64,000 bases of DNA from Liquidambar formosana (lineage: Eukaryota > Streptophyta > Magnoliopsida > Saxifragales > Altingiaceae), in contig CM077833.1 in the NCBI GenBank assembly GCA_039720395.1, positions 3,494,797-3,558,796 of the forward strand, given 5' to 3'. Below the pieces are notes generated by a model, which saw nothing but the letters and a program-made list of their open reading frames with translations, did no database searches and was not told the origin of the DNA. The translations under genes were made by a program, and so were the position numbers. The first letter of the stretch is position 1, and each line of letters begins with the position of its first letter. Positions 1 to 10,959 of the stretch are shown here, in pieces.

Positions 1-446
1 GCCTTCGTTGGATATATTATTGTAATACAGTGTCCTCCTAGAAAGATAATTGGGTTTATGATTATCCATTTATTGATATTATTGATCAAAATGACAGATA
101 TCGCATTGATGAGAATATAAAGGTTTGTCAATTTATTGACTCTAACTTACATTCTTGGAGGATTTTTAGTCTTATGGAAATTCTTCCTATGGACATTGTT
201 AGAGATATTTCAAGTATCCTCTTGCCATTTAATGATATTAAGGATACATTTTGTTGGGGTTATTTTGGTAATGGTAACTTGCTCAATAATGGGAAAAACG
301 TGATACCTCATTCTCGTGCAAAATTGTTAAATTGGATGTGGAATCGTAAGCTCCATCCTGTAATTCAGTTCTTTAATTATGTGGCTTTTAATTAGAAATA
401 GTCTCCGAACTAAGGATTTGCTTCGGGCTCGAAGTAACGATATTCC
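1..446 (+). pseudogene. LINE remnant, 5' part (RT C-terminal / zf-RVT region)
   Basis: Seen: a decayed reading frame resembles the end of a plant LINE reverse-transcriptase ORF. It includes a stretch like 'SILLPFNDIKD' followed by 'W', an 'NG' turn, and 'LLNWMWNRKLHPVIQFF', the usual run-in to the zinc-binding zf-RVT domain. The frame then reads 'NSLRTKDLLRARSNDIP' up to base 446. There the LINE is interrupted by a solo LTR and resumes at 3105. Several stops and frame changes are present, so it is not functional. The 5' end lies outside the window. Family knowledge: plant LINEs end in RT, zf-RVT and often RNase H. The assignment is from motif pattern only. Confidence 0.7.
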
Positions 447-3099
447 TGTCACGACCCAAATTAATTAAGCCGTGATCAATGATAATAAAACAAGCTTTTT
501 CTTTAATAAATCCTTTGTTAAGGCATGGATGACACGTGTTAAAATCCTCAACATTTTAAAAATTTTCGGCATGACCCATCCATAGATAGGACATACCATC
601 GTGAAAACCTGTTATAAAATCCATACATAAAAATTTCCTGTCATCCATGGTAGTGGTATCATCCCATGCATCGCATTCCACATACACACAACCATAAGTA
701 ATTAAAATTACAACCCGGATTAAATTTACATTTACATTGGCCCAATAAAATGAATTAATACATATTCTTCCCATTAAATACATTAATAAATCCCAATAAG
801 CGTGCCTCCGCATAAACTTCATCTCCTGTAATACTGAAAAACATTTAAAATAATAGGCGTGAGTCCGACGACTCAGTAGATACAATTTGACATAGTAAAC
901 TAAAGCAATGATATAAATAAAACCAATTATATCATTTACATCAAAATATACTAACCGAGTATATTACAAATCCCAAAATAAGTTATAACCCATAACTTAA
1001 AATAAATAATGCATAATGCCCAATGCATGTGACTCATGTCCAATTTACATTAAATCCATTTATTACCAACCACTCCCGCAGGAGTCTTTGCGCGGAAACG
1101 GAGGATTTAAACCCAACCTCCAAGAGGACAACACAAGGGTTCCTACCTGGAACCGGAAAGTAGCCTCTGATTCGGGAACACAAGGGTTCCTACCTGGAAC
1201 CGGAAAGTACCCCAGGACCAAAGGAATGGAAAACACCGCAAAGTCCCATTGACTGCAAGTAGTCCAATTCCAATGACCCCTTTTTATGCAATACTTTTAC
1301 CCAGTATTCATTAAGTCCATTTGATGCATGATTATGCCCAACATGCAGTGCGATAAACCATAAAATGATTTTAACCAAAATCACTTCCAAAAATATACCA
1401 CATAAACCATCATGGGAATAATCACATAATTATACCAATTTATGTTTACAACATAAATACCCATAAAATTTATACAATTATATTCCATAGAATGTATAAA
1501 ACAAACCAACTCATTAATAAACGTAATTTCCAATTTACGTTATCAAATACCCAATGTTCCATTCGAGATTTATTCCATAAATCATGTATATATGCATATT
1601 CTAAGCCCAAGAATACCAAATAATATGATAATATATACCATATTATCATGTCCATAGTTTAAACCTATGTAAATTGCACCTACCTCAACCAAATGCGTAG
1701 AAAAATGTAACCTTTGATGTTGTGGGTATGAAATCCAAGCCCTATGATGTAAATGCAAACTCCTAGTCCAAGCACTAGCTCCCAAATGACTTGGTTGATG
1801 AAGATAATGGAGGTCCCAACTCCAAATCGCCACCAAAACTCCCCAATATGCATGAATAACCCAAAAAATGTAAGAATGAGATGATAAACCCTCAAAAGAA
1901 TACAAACCCTAACCTTTAAGTGTGAGAAAATACCTCTAAAATGCAAAGGAATTGGTGAGGATGAACATCCATGCCAAATCCCATGAAATCCAAGCTCAAA
2001 TCCACCAAGAGCAAGCTCTAAGACACATGTGTGAGCCCAAACAAGAAACCCTAACTCCAAATGCCATGAATAATGCTCTCTCCTGCCATCCAAAAGTGAA
2101 CCCTAGCTAGAAATGGAGAGAGAATACCCAAAAATGCATGAAACCCATGAAAATAGAGGGAGAAGCTCTTTCTCTCTCCACCGTACCCTCTCTTTCTCTC
2201 CCATTCTCTCTCTAGCTCTCCCATACTCTAAAAACCATATATGGAGTGTTTGGGACAAGTTAGATGGGTTTATATAGAAAAGGGGGGCAAAAATGTCATT
2301 TTAACCCTTTATGAAATCTGCAGATCGCAACTTTCAGACGTCTGAAATGTAGTTTCAGATGTCTGAAACTATACTCCAGAAAACCTCGCTCTCTGGAACT
2401 TTCAGACGTCTTAATGTAACTTTCAGACGTCTGAAATGTCACTTTCAGACGTCTGAAATGTGTTTCAGACGTCTGAAACACACAGTCAGCAGAAAAATTG
2501 GCAGTCAGTCAGACTACACCTCATCAGCACAGACATCAGCCTTATTTTCATCCAAAACATTTAAGTAATCTTCTCCATTTTTATATTATCCTTTTACTTT
2601 AAGTTATTTAATGAAAATAAGCAAATAACCCCCCATTTGAATCCAAATAAAATATCAAAAAAATCAAATACCCAATATATCAAAATCTCATTTCCAAGTT
2701 TTAGTACAAAATCCGTCTCCCGACAGATTTTCCTAAAACAAACATGCGTGGAACCCAATCCAAACATGCTAATAAATTCCCATAAAATCACCAATGCCTT
2801 ATAATATTATAAACTCCCATTACCGCCAAAAATTATCCTTTAAAATGAAGATTTACGAAAATTCATTTTTTCCCAACACTTAGCCAAAATTCAGCAGCTT
2901 AAACCTTTAAGTTGCAAATGAGGCTAAGCGCACCCGAAAGATACTCAATGCACCAAAACAAGCATCAAAACGCATCCCACATCATAATATCATACACATG
3001 CATTACCCATGCATGTAATCATCTGACAAATCAAGGGATTAACTACGTTAACCATATATTAAACCCTTAATACCCTATTTAAAAATTACGGGTATTACA
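447..3099 (-). mobile_element. Solo LTR (Ty3/gypsy-like), 2.65 kb, with 5-bp TSD
   Basis: Seen: the block starts TGTCACGACCC and ends GGTATTACA, and is flanked by ATTCC at 442-446 and at 3100-3104. Removing it rejoins the flanking LINE reading frame through a zinc-finger-like 'CVFC' motif, so the boundaries are firm. No internal region or second LTR is present, so this is a solo LTR left by LTR-LTR recombination. Orientation is inferred as minus. A TATATAAA box reads on the minus strand at 2276-2269, and the minus-strand end ...GGGTCGTGACA resembles gypsy LTR ends. A pyrimidine-rich stretch (about 2160-2220) lies downstream of the TATA. Lineage is not resolved. Confidence 0.88.
2332..2478. 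repeat. Six-copy array of a 16-bp perfect palindrome
   Basis: TTTCAGACGTCTGAAA occurs at 2332, 2421, 2443 and 2463, with variant copies at 2353 (one central change) and about 2400 (decayed right half). Spacing is about 21 bp between neighbours within each cluster. The array lies just upstream of the minus-strand TATA box of the solo LTR, the position of an LTR enhancer. The core GACGTC resembles a bZIP-type ACGT site; that reading is an inference. Confidence 0.85.
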
Positions 3100-3104
3100 A
3101 TTCC

Positions 3105-4047
3105 ATTTGATTGTGTTTTTTGTGGATCTGAGAATGAGATCATTTGTTTAAAAATTGTAGTTTTTCAAAGACTATTTGCAACTTGGTTATAGGTTATTGG
3201 CCCACCACTAATTTTTTTGAGGCGGGTTGATTGATTGGTTGATTGTTTACGGGTTAATTGTGGATATACATTGATAAATTTAATCATTATTTTGAAAAAA
3301 TTGCTATTCTATTATGGTGTATTTGGAATCATCGAAATCAAGTAGTCTTTAACGGTCAAGTCCCCAATCTTACCCATGTTCTTCATATAGCTTCATCTTA
3401 TTTTAATGATATTTTTAGATAGTATTATACTGACAACTTGTTTGCAGGTATTTGTATATATCCTTCTTTTGGTGGTGTTAAAAAACAGTGCAGGTTCATT
3501 CGTTGGATTCCTCCTTCAAATAGGGTAAAAATAAATTTTTATGGTTCACGTATTAATTCGAGGAAATTGAGAATTGGTGGTTTTTTTTTATAAGGAATCA
3601 TTGGGGTCATCTGATTGTAGCTTTTACTTTCAATCTTCGTAATGCTTTTGTTCTGGTAGCTGAGTGTATGGCTCTCCAAAATGGTCTACTTTATGCTTAG
3701 AAGAAAGGTATTAATAAGGTCTAGATAGAAGGTGATTCACAAAAAATTATTCGAATTTATAATATTCCATGGCAAGTGGAGAAGTTGATCCAAGATATTG
3801 ATCTACTTCTAGGAACTTTGAAGAGGTTTCATTTTATCATGTTTATTGTCAGGTCAATTGTGCTGTAGATTTTGTTGCGAATTTTGAACATTCTTGTTGT
3901 GATTATTGTATTTGGGAAGATAATTTTCCTAGGACTCTTTGGAATATTTGTTAGGAAGATATATATGGTGTATCTTTTCTTCAATGTGCTAATTCCTTTT
4001 AAGTAATGAATTTAATTTCTTTTATAAAAAAAAAAAGAAAAAAAAGG
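3105..4047 (+). pseudogene. LINE remnant, 3' part (zf-RVT, RNase H, poly-A tail)
   Basis: Continues the LINE after the solo LTR. Seen: a zf-RVT-like 'CVFCGSENE' directly after the target duplication, then 'LLWCIWNHRNQVVFNG' near 3300-3350. An RNase H-like stretch of RVT_3 type follows: 'GGFFIRNHWGHL' near 3570-3605, 'AECMALQNGLLYA' near 3660-3700 and 'EGDSQKII' near 3730-3750. The first catalytic Asp is replaced, because the text reads 'NFYGS' where the family has N-F-D-G. Several stops and a frameshift in a poly-T run are present. The unit ends in an A-rich tail at 4027-4047, as expected for a LINE 3' end. It is dead. Confidence 0.72.
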
Positions 4048-4934
4048 GAAAAAAGTGTCCTTTACCACCCAACGAGGAACACACCAATATCATAAGCGGT
4101 TTTGATTTTGTTAGACTTTGTCCTTATGACTATATACATGGATGAAGGTAGATTCAAATGAAGTGGTGGCAGCCACCTCCTCTGATTTTTCTTTTTTTTT
4201 TTCCTATTTTAAAATCTTTTTTCTTTTTAGAAATTTAGATTTGCTTCACTTGAATTTTTTTTAAGCCTTCTTTTCCACCTCTCTCATTTTTTAATTTTTT
4301 CCTTCTTTTAAAACACCCAATCCCTTCTTCAAACCCCCAATCCCTCGTTGATGACAATTGTTAATATAGTAACTTGAAATATGGTTTATCAAATATTAAT
4401 GGTTTATAAATTTTGTAATATTTTCTATCTTAAACTAACAAGAAAAAAAACGAACTAAAGCATTTTCGTTTTTTTTTTTTTTTTAATTTAAAATATTAAC
4501 AATCAACCAAAGTTTGTACTCCCTGAACTAAATTCTTGACTTTGTCTCTGGTCGTACAAGAATATGCGTGGACTTTCACCTCTATAAGTCCATGCTCGAG
4601 TAGTTCATGCCAATTTCCCCTATAAAATTACAAATACATGATACGATATTACAATTGCCCAAACATGGTAAGAGGCCAGAATTTCCATTCCTGGCGTGCA
4701 CTCCCACAATTGGAAGTGGCACTCATTAATGTTGTCCAATATCAAAAGAATATATCGCATATTGTCAATACTAATCGGACCCTTCACTATAATGTTGAAA
4801 ATGTATTCCTTTAGTACTTTGGGGTTGCCAACTATACTATTTATAGAAAATGGTGGTACTTTTAGTTAGATACTTAAATGATGTATAAGGTGAAGTACTA
4901 AACATGCTTAGCAGTTTTTAAGACGAAAGAAAAA
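4048..4934. other. Unassigned AT-rich spacer
   Basis: AT-rich sequence with long T and A runs. I see no coding motif, RNA gene or repeat structure I can support. Confidence 0.6.
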
Positions 4935-5090
4935 GGGTGACGCTATTTCCACAACAGGAAACATTTCAGCCATAGCTTCCAAATTGAATGGACTGTTTTG
5001 TTCTATTTTGTCCTAACGACGACAAAACAGTCCATTCAATTTGGGAGCTATGGTAAAAACATTTTCTACTATGGCAATAGTGCCACCCAC
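4935..5090. mobile_element. MITE-like foldback element
   Basis: Bases 4970-5000 and 5023-5053 are inverted copies of each other with one mismatch in 31, around a 22-base loop. The pairing extends outward, weaker, to termini GGGTGACGCTATTT on the left and the complement of GGGTGGCACTATT on the right. GAAAAA abuts both ends (4929-4934 and 5091-5096) and may be a 6-bp target duplication, though the sequence is low in complexity. There is no coding capacity. The superfamily is undecided. Confidence 0.6.
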
Positions 5091-5518
5091 GAAAAAATTA
5101 GGGTAAAAATGATCATTTAAGATAATGGAGGTGGTTTCTCTCCAAGTACCCTCCCATTCTTTCTCTCCTTAACCATTTAATACCAGTTTTTGTCTTCAAC
5201 TTAAATTCAATTTTTATTTTATTTTTATCTCAATAGTAAGCTTTTGTAGAATTATTTTTTGGGATATCTTCATTTTTTGTTTTTGTTTTGGCACATGCAA
5301 CGTGTTATAATCACAACAACATGCTAAATCAATGTTGATATGCAACAAATTTCTCTTCCCTTTGCCTACAAGTATAGGGCTCCAAATGAGCTGAGTCTAG
5401 CTGAGCAGAGCTTTGGAGTGATTGGGCTTGGTTCATAAGAAGCTTGTTTGTACATTCAAGTTGAGCTTTTAACAAGCCTAGAATATCGTGATCAAGCTTT
5501 TTTTTTTTTGGATACATT
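5091..5518. other. Unassigned spacer
   Basis: No gene or element recognised. It ends at the 5' border of element D; bases 5514-5518 (ACATT) would be its target duplication. Confidence 0.5.
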
Positions 5519-7060
5519 TGTTGACACCCAATTTTGTACCGCCTGACATTTTGGACCACCTTTAAGCCCAATGATGAAAGGCAACAGCAGATAAACTACC
5601 ACAAGCAAGCTCGAAGGACCCGTGCAGGCACAACACAACTTTTTGATACCTTTTGATACCCCATGATCGTATGAGCATGGTTCATGCACGTACGTGCATC
5701 TTCCATGCACGTATGATCATGCCCTTTATTTTCCAAGACAGCTTTTTGATACCCATGATCGTATGAGCATGGTTCATGCACGTATGTGCATCTTCCATGC
5801 ATGTACGATCATGCCCTTCGAATTTCAAATTTCCAGCATTTCCCCCCAAATCGTTTCTTACCTTATGAAGCTCCTGTGCTTATAGCTGCTTGATGGCGAC
5901 TGGGAAACCCTAATGGACTCCGAAATAAACCCTAATCACCATCTATAAATACCCGGCTTTCATTCAAGAGAAGGGACCGATTTTTCTTAAGCCCACATCC
6001 CCCAAAAAGATCCAACTTTTGCACCCAGCCTCCACCCCCGAAAACTTTGAAAACTCATTGTTGTGACTGCGAGAAGTTCGAAAGGCAAGTCGGTAATAGA
6101 ACTGTTGCTGCCCGTACCTAAGGGTAATGGCTTTTAACTTTAATTTCGTTTTCAATTAATAATCTAGTATGATGATTCATAATATCGCATAAACTGAACA
6201 TGGCATCTGTATGTATATTCTTTCATTCAATGCTCGCATTTAGGATGTGTTTAGATTTAATCTGGCATTGATTTATTTATGCATTTAAGGTTTGAATGGG
6301 TTCCTCACCCGTTTCAAATGCATAGGGTTGCACAGGATCCATTAGTTAATTCTGGCATTCAATTTTACACGATTTAGGCCATCGTACATGAGCATTGTCT
6401 ATTTGTATGCGTGAGTTATTTCGTCATTTAGATTTAGGATATTTCTATTGTTTTTGAATCATATATTTCTGCATATATTAAGATCATAGGTTTATTTAAA
6501 TCCAGTATGACATGATGGGCATAGATCTGTAGCATAGCATTGAGGCATGTACATGCGTGCACATGGGATGCACGTACGTGCTTACCATATGCACGAACGT
6601 GCATGGCTCTATTTTTGCAGATTAACTTGTTTCCTCTTTTGCAGGCAGCGTGAGCATTTTTGTTGGTTTTCAAATCCTCTTTCTTGTATATATGTATATT
6701 CACATGTTTTGTTTTAATCCTTCTTTTCTTTTTCTCTCATCATTTGCATGCCATTAATTGATTTCAATTGCATAAGTGTTTGAATAGTGGTGGAGCCTAA
6801 TCAAGTCTCTCTTTAATTAAAGCCAATAAGTACATGTGGGGGCCGGCCTCGGCCGGGCGTAGATGGGTGCCTAACACCTTCCCATCCGCGTACCCTAGCT
6901 CCGAACCCGAATAATCTCTGGTTATGGTAAGTTAGACCCTTCCTAGGGTCGATTGGTTCCCGAAGCCAAATCGGGTGGCGACTCCCTTTCCGCCCTAATC
7001 ATTTGTGGTTAGTGGCATACTACCCCCGAGCCCGGCGTGGTCCAGGACACTGCGCTTACA
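5519..7060 (+). repeat. 5' LTR of element D
   Basis: Starts TGTTGACACCC and ends GCTTACA, one base before the tRNA-Arg primer site at 7062, which fixes the right border. Length is 1542 bp. A TATAAATA box lies at 5944-5951. Two copies of a palindrome-rich module lie 126 bp and more upstream of it. Further CACGTACGTG-type motifs occur at 6558-6605. The LTR differs from those of A, B, C and E. Confidence 0.82.
5661..5818. promoter_or_regulatory. Duplicated palindromic U3 module of element D
   Basis: Two copies (5661-5726 and 5753-5818, 92 bp apart) each contain CCATGATCGTATG, a TGCACGTACGTGCA or TGCACGTATGTGCA centre, and an inverted CGTATGATCATG or CGTACGATCATG. Each copy can fold on itself. 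They sit upstream of the LTR TATA box, the position held by other palindromes in A, C and the first solo LTR. An enhancer role is inferred. Confidence 0.6.
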
Positions 7061-7061
7061 A

Positions 7062-7079
7062 TGGCGACTCCGCTGGGGA
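7062..7079 (+). other. Primer binding site (tRNA-Arg), element D
   Basis: TGGCGACTCCGCTGGGGA matches the complement of the 3' end of plant tRNA-Arg (acceptor stem ending CGGAGTCG plus CCA). Minus-strand DNA synthesis would start here. The same 18 bases recur in element A. A tRNA-Arg primer site is known from Ogre-type elements. Confidence 0.88.
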
Positions 7080-8261
7080 TGGAGAGCTAAACTCTAAGGT
7101 ATTTATTGGCTTTAATTAATTAGGAGACTTAATTGGGCAAAACCAAAATTGCACACACGCACACAATTTTAGCATTTATTATCCCTCGATGGCAGTTTGA
7201 TTAGAGACCCGGGTTCCATTTAGTTCCTATGGGCAACTCGATTCAGCACCATCAACCCACGGCTTGTGCCACTAGCCTGTAATAAGCTAGTGAGTACGTT
7301 AACGGGTTGCTCTTTGAGCACCATAGCCTGGGTGACCCTTGAAGGAGAAGTACCCTAATTGACCGACCACACTAATGTCCCCCATAGACCATTGCATAGC
7401 CTTGATTGAATGTGTGTCATTATGTATGTCATGTTGCATTTGCACTTAGGCCTATGATGTTTAGGTTAGGGGGCAAAGCTCATCATTGTCTATTATCTTT
7501 TCAAGTCTAGGCCCAATTGAGAGGTGAGGTGTGTGATCATGTAATTGAACCCAAGCCTAAAAAAAAATCCAAAAAAAAATCCAAAAAAAAAATCCGAAAA
7601 ATCAAAAAAAAAAAAAAGGGCTTGGATCCAAATGAGAGTGAAAGATTGTGTGAATATTGTAATGGGCCTAGGTGCAAAAAAGGATGGACTTTGGTTGGTT
7701 AAACTCAATGTGATACTTTAACTTCATGTGTCTTTAATGTGATTCTATGGGGTTGTAGGTCCATTATCATCTCATCTTCCTAGGGGCATCTCATTGATTG
7801 TAGTCATCTTATTCATTAGGGGTTTTAGGTTCTTTGTATCTCCTTTGATGTGTGGTCTTTTAGTTGGTCCATTTTAGGGGCATTATGCCCATTCATTTTA
7901 AGTTTACATCTTTTCCTTTTTGGTTGTGTATGTTGTTATCATATCTCTTGTCTAGGTCTTTAGTTGTCATTTTAGGAGTCTAGGTCTATTTGCATCCTCC
8001 ATATTAGGTCATTGTCATTTGTTCATCTCATTCTAAGTGTGTCTAAGTTCTCCCTTTGGTTCAACCCCTTTAGTCTTTGTTTGTCTTCATCTTATTCCAA
8101 GGGCATGTTTGGATGGAAATTGATATGGAATCATTATGAATAATCAAAGTAAATAGCTTTTATAAGGATAAACACATTCCTTGCAGGGGTAACCAATCAT
8201 TGCTTGGGTTCGTAATTCATTTGGAAGGTTAGAAAGAGCAAAAACATCACAAACCACTGAA
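7080..8261 (+). other. Leader of element D between primer site and gag
   Basis: Untranslated leader of about 1.2 kb. It contains A-rich runs at 7559-7617 that give artefactual lysine-rich frames. No conserved motif recognised. Confidence 0.5.
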
Positions 8262-9566
8262 ATGGATGTTGAACAAGATTTGGTGAAGAAGCTGGAAGAA
8301 ATGATGGCAAAGATGATGGAAAGATCAATGGCTCTTATCTTGAAAAGACTCCAAAAGATTGAAGTTAACCAGGGTAAACAGACAGTTGAGACTGGGGAAG
8401 AGGATGAAGATTTTATTTTTGATGAAAAAGACCATGAGGACTACCTTAAGAAGAAGGAAACTGAGGCTAAGAAGAAGGAAGTCGAAGCTAAGAAGGAATC
8501 TGAAGCCGAGAAGAAAGCTAAAAAGAGAGAGGTGCAAGACATTTCTGATGAAGTAGAAAAAATGAAGACTATTTTGAGGAAATCCCAAGGTGTTGAAGAG
8601 TACATGCTAGACATGGATGAGTTATGCCCATTCCCGAACATCCAATTACCCCCAAAATTCAAAATGCCAAAGATGGATATGTTTGATGGGACTGGTAATC
8701 CTCGCAATCACTTGAAGTAGTAGATTCTAGCAATGAAACCTATCGGACTTTCTGAAGAGCAAATTGTGCATTGTTTCCCTAGAACTCTTAATAGCGATGC
8801 TATGAACTGGTACCTTTCCTTGAACAATGCGAAGACCCAAGACTGGAAAGAGCTGGCTATGGAGTTTATGCACCATTATAACTACAATGTCCAACTTGAT
8901 GTCACTCTACGAGATTTAGAGACCACTAAGCAGAAGAGTAATGAGACATTCTCTGAGTTCTTGACAAGGTGGAGGGCTAAAGTCGTTAAAATGCCCAATC
9001 GTCCAACTAAGAAGGATCAGGTGCGCATGATTGTGAAGAATCTTCTGCCGATTTTCGGAAGACCATTGATGCCGATACCATTGAAGACTTTTGAGGATTT
9101 GTATGATGCTGGTATACAAGTTGAAGATTGCATGGATAGTGGGTTGACTGACAAAAATGATGGGAAGAAGCGTGCATATGGATTTGGCAGCTCGAGTGCA
9201 AGTAATGGTAGTAAGCCGAATGAAGTGAATGCTGTTAATTCGCGTAATGGACCTAGGGAATTCTTTCCACTTGGTGTGTCCCTATCTACAGCCCTTCGGA
9301 ATTTGGTGAAAAGAGGAAAGTTGAAGCCACTAGATCCTACTCCTATCAACAAATCAACACCTAACTACAATGAGAATGAATACTGTGATTTTCACCAGAG
9401 TCACGGCCATCATACTGATAAGTGCGGTCGTCTTCGCCATACCATTCAGGACATGATTGATTTAGGGAAGCTTCCTAAACCAAGATTGCCTAATATATCG
9501 ACGAATCCACTTCCAGACTATCATGCCATGCCACCTCCAAATGGGGATGGGGCGTCGTGGATTTGA
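8262..9566 (+). pseudogene. gag: gag of element D, broken by two adjacent TAG codons
   Basis: Encodes the capsid/nucleocapsid polyprotein of a Tat-type element. Two stretches in one frame (8262-8720 and 8733-9566) are separated by TAG TAG at 8718-8723. The N-terminal half is a charged, Lys/Glu-rich, probably coiled-coil segment. It is followed by 'FKMPKMDMFDGTGNP', which aligns with the start of the gag core in element A. Downstream are gag-core motifs ('LRDLETTKQKSNETFSEFL', 'RWRAKV') and a zinc-knuckle-like 'CDFHQSHGHHTDKC'. The frame closes at 9566, with no protease or pol after it. Compared with the 726-codon gag frame of A, the segment after the zinc knuckle is short. Not functional as a single protein. 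Confidence 0.85.
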
Positions 9567-10939
9567 AAGAAAATGGTTGCTTAGTTTCTACAGTTCTAAG
9601 ATATTATTTGAATAATTGGTCATTTTGGTTGGATTTTTATGGTTTGGAACTACTATTTGGGATAATTATTTTGGTATGATTGTTTCTTTTGCTTATCAGT
9701 GAATGGTTTGCATTAATTTATTGCTTGCTTTCTTTAAATTTGATGTGGTCTGTCCTTTTAGCACATGAGTTAATATGCTTGCCCTTTTAATGCTTGAATT
9801 GCGAACAATGGAAATCAAAATGAAGAGAGGCCATCATTTCTGCTATCCCTCAAAAGAAAAGAAAAATCCCTTGCTAACCCTTTTGAGCCTGAATAATTTC
9901 TTTTCTGATACCCTTGTCAAGGATTACCCCTTACACTAGTAAGAAGTTTTAAAGAGGTGTTTGTCTGAAAGAAGAGGTAGTATATATATTGAAAGGAAAA
10001 AAAATTGATTGAAGAAAATTGAGAAAAAGATAAAGAAAGAAAGAAAAAAAAGAAAAGGAAAAGAAGAAAAAAAAAAAAGAAAAGAAAAGGAAAAAAGAAA
10101 AAATGGTGCTAGAATGAAATAGCGAATTGATTACCAAGCTGGGAAATGAAGTGAAGGAACATCATTGAGGTAATCCTTGACAGATAGGAACCCATGGAAA
10201 TAAATTTTGAGCCTTTATTATCTTTTCTTTCTTGAGCCTAGAACCCTAAGCCTACATTACAGTCCAGATAAAGTCATCTCTGATTGATTGAAGTTGTTCA
10301 AGTGAACTACGTAAGGCTTGATCCCTTCTTGGGTACGTAGGCAACCTTTAGAGGTGCAGCCACATTATTATTCATGCAAGGGGCATGTGCCAAAAGACTC
10401 ATGTGTTGGAAGATTGAACCATTGATAATTCAAAAGGAAGATTGGGATTTTATTAATGTTTTCCATGCCATGGAAGAAGGTCTCAAGTAGTTCAATGTGA
10501 TGGTGAGAATAATTCTTTGAAGGTACTGATGGGTTGATTATGGGAAGAATAAGGAGAAGAAGGCCCGCTAGGTTGAAAACCCGAGAGGGCGGCCTAGGCA
10601 AAAGTTAGGGCATGAGGAAAATGAAAAGATGAAAAAGAAAAAAAATATATATAAGAAAAAATAATAAAATGAAGAAAATGATGAAGGAAGGATTTCAAGC
10701 AAGGGGCAAAGTGAACCTTGCGAGGGATGTGTCCCAAAATAAAAGAATATTTCAAAGATTATCCGTGTTGGTCTCATGAATCAATTTCCTCCTTAGTGTG
10801 TCTTGGGAATCTTCTCATCTAAGGGCTTTTGTTTTATAAGTCATTCTTTTGTTATCCATCCCTTAGACTAGGGTCTGTTTTTGTCATTATTCCTTGAAAT
10901 AGGGTTTGCATTCATGTAACTTCATATCTTTGTGCATCT
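9567..10939 (+). other. Non-coding 3' region of element D with purine-rich tract
   Basis: No pol remains. A purine-rich tract lies at about 9984-10102, and a 'GGTACGTAGGCAACC' motif similar to one downstream of pol in A, B and C lies near 10334. The conserved post-pol block is annotated separately at 10560. Confidence 0.6.
10560..10612 (+). repeat. Conserved post-pol block, element D copy
   Basis: Core 'GCTAGGTTGAAAACCC' then 'GGGCGGCCTAGGCAAAAG'. The same block follows the pol stop in A (46373-46425), C (32180-32128, minus) and B (62378-62326, minus). Its presence in D without pol shows that pol was deleted. CTAGG and CCTAG, and CCC and GGG, can pair to form a stem. Confidence 0.8.
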
Positions 10940-10959
10940 CTCGAGGAAGGGATGAGGTT

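Noticed and set aside
7517..7702. Lysine-rich small protein
   Set aside because: It comes from A-rich runs in the leader of element D and has no conserved counterpart in A.
8325..8707. Minus-strand hydrophobic frames opposite gag of D
   Set aside because: They are shadows of the Lys/Glu-rich gag coding strand.
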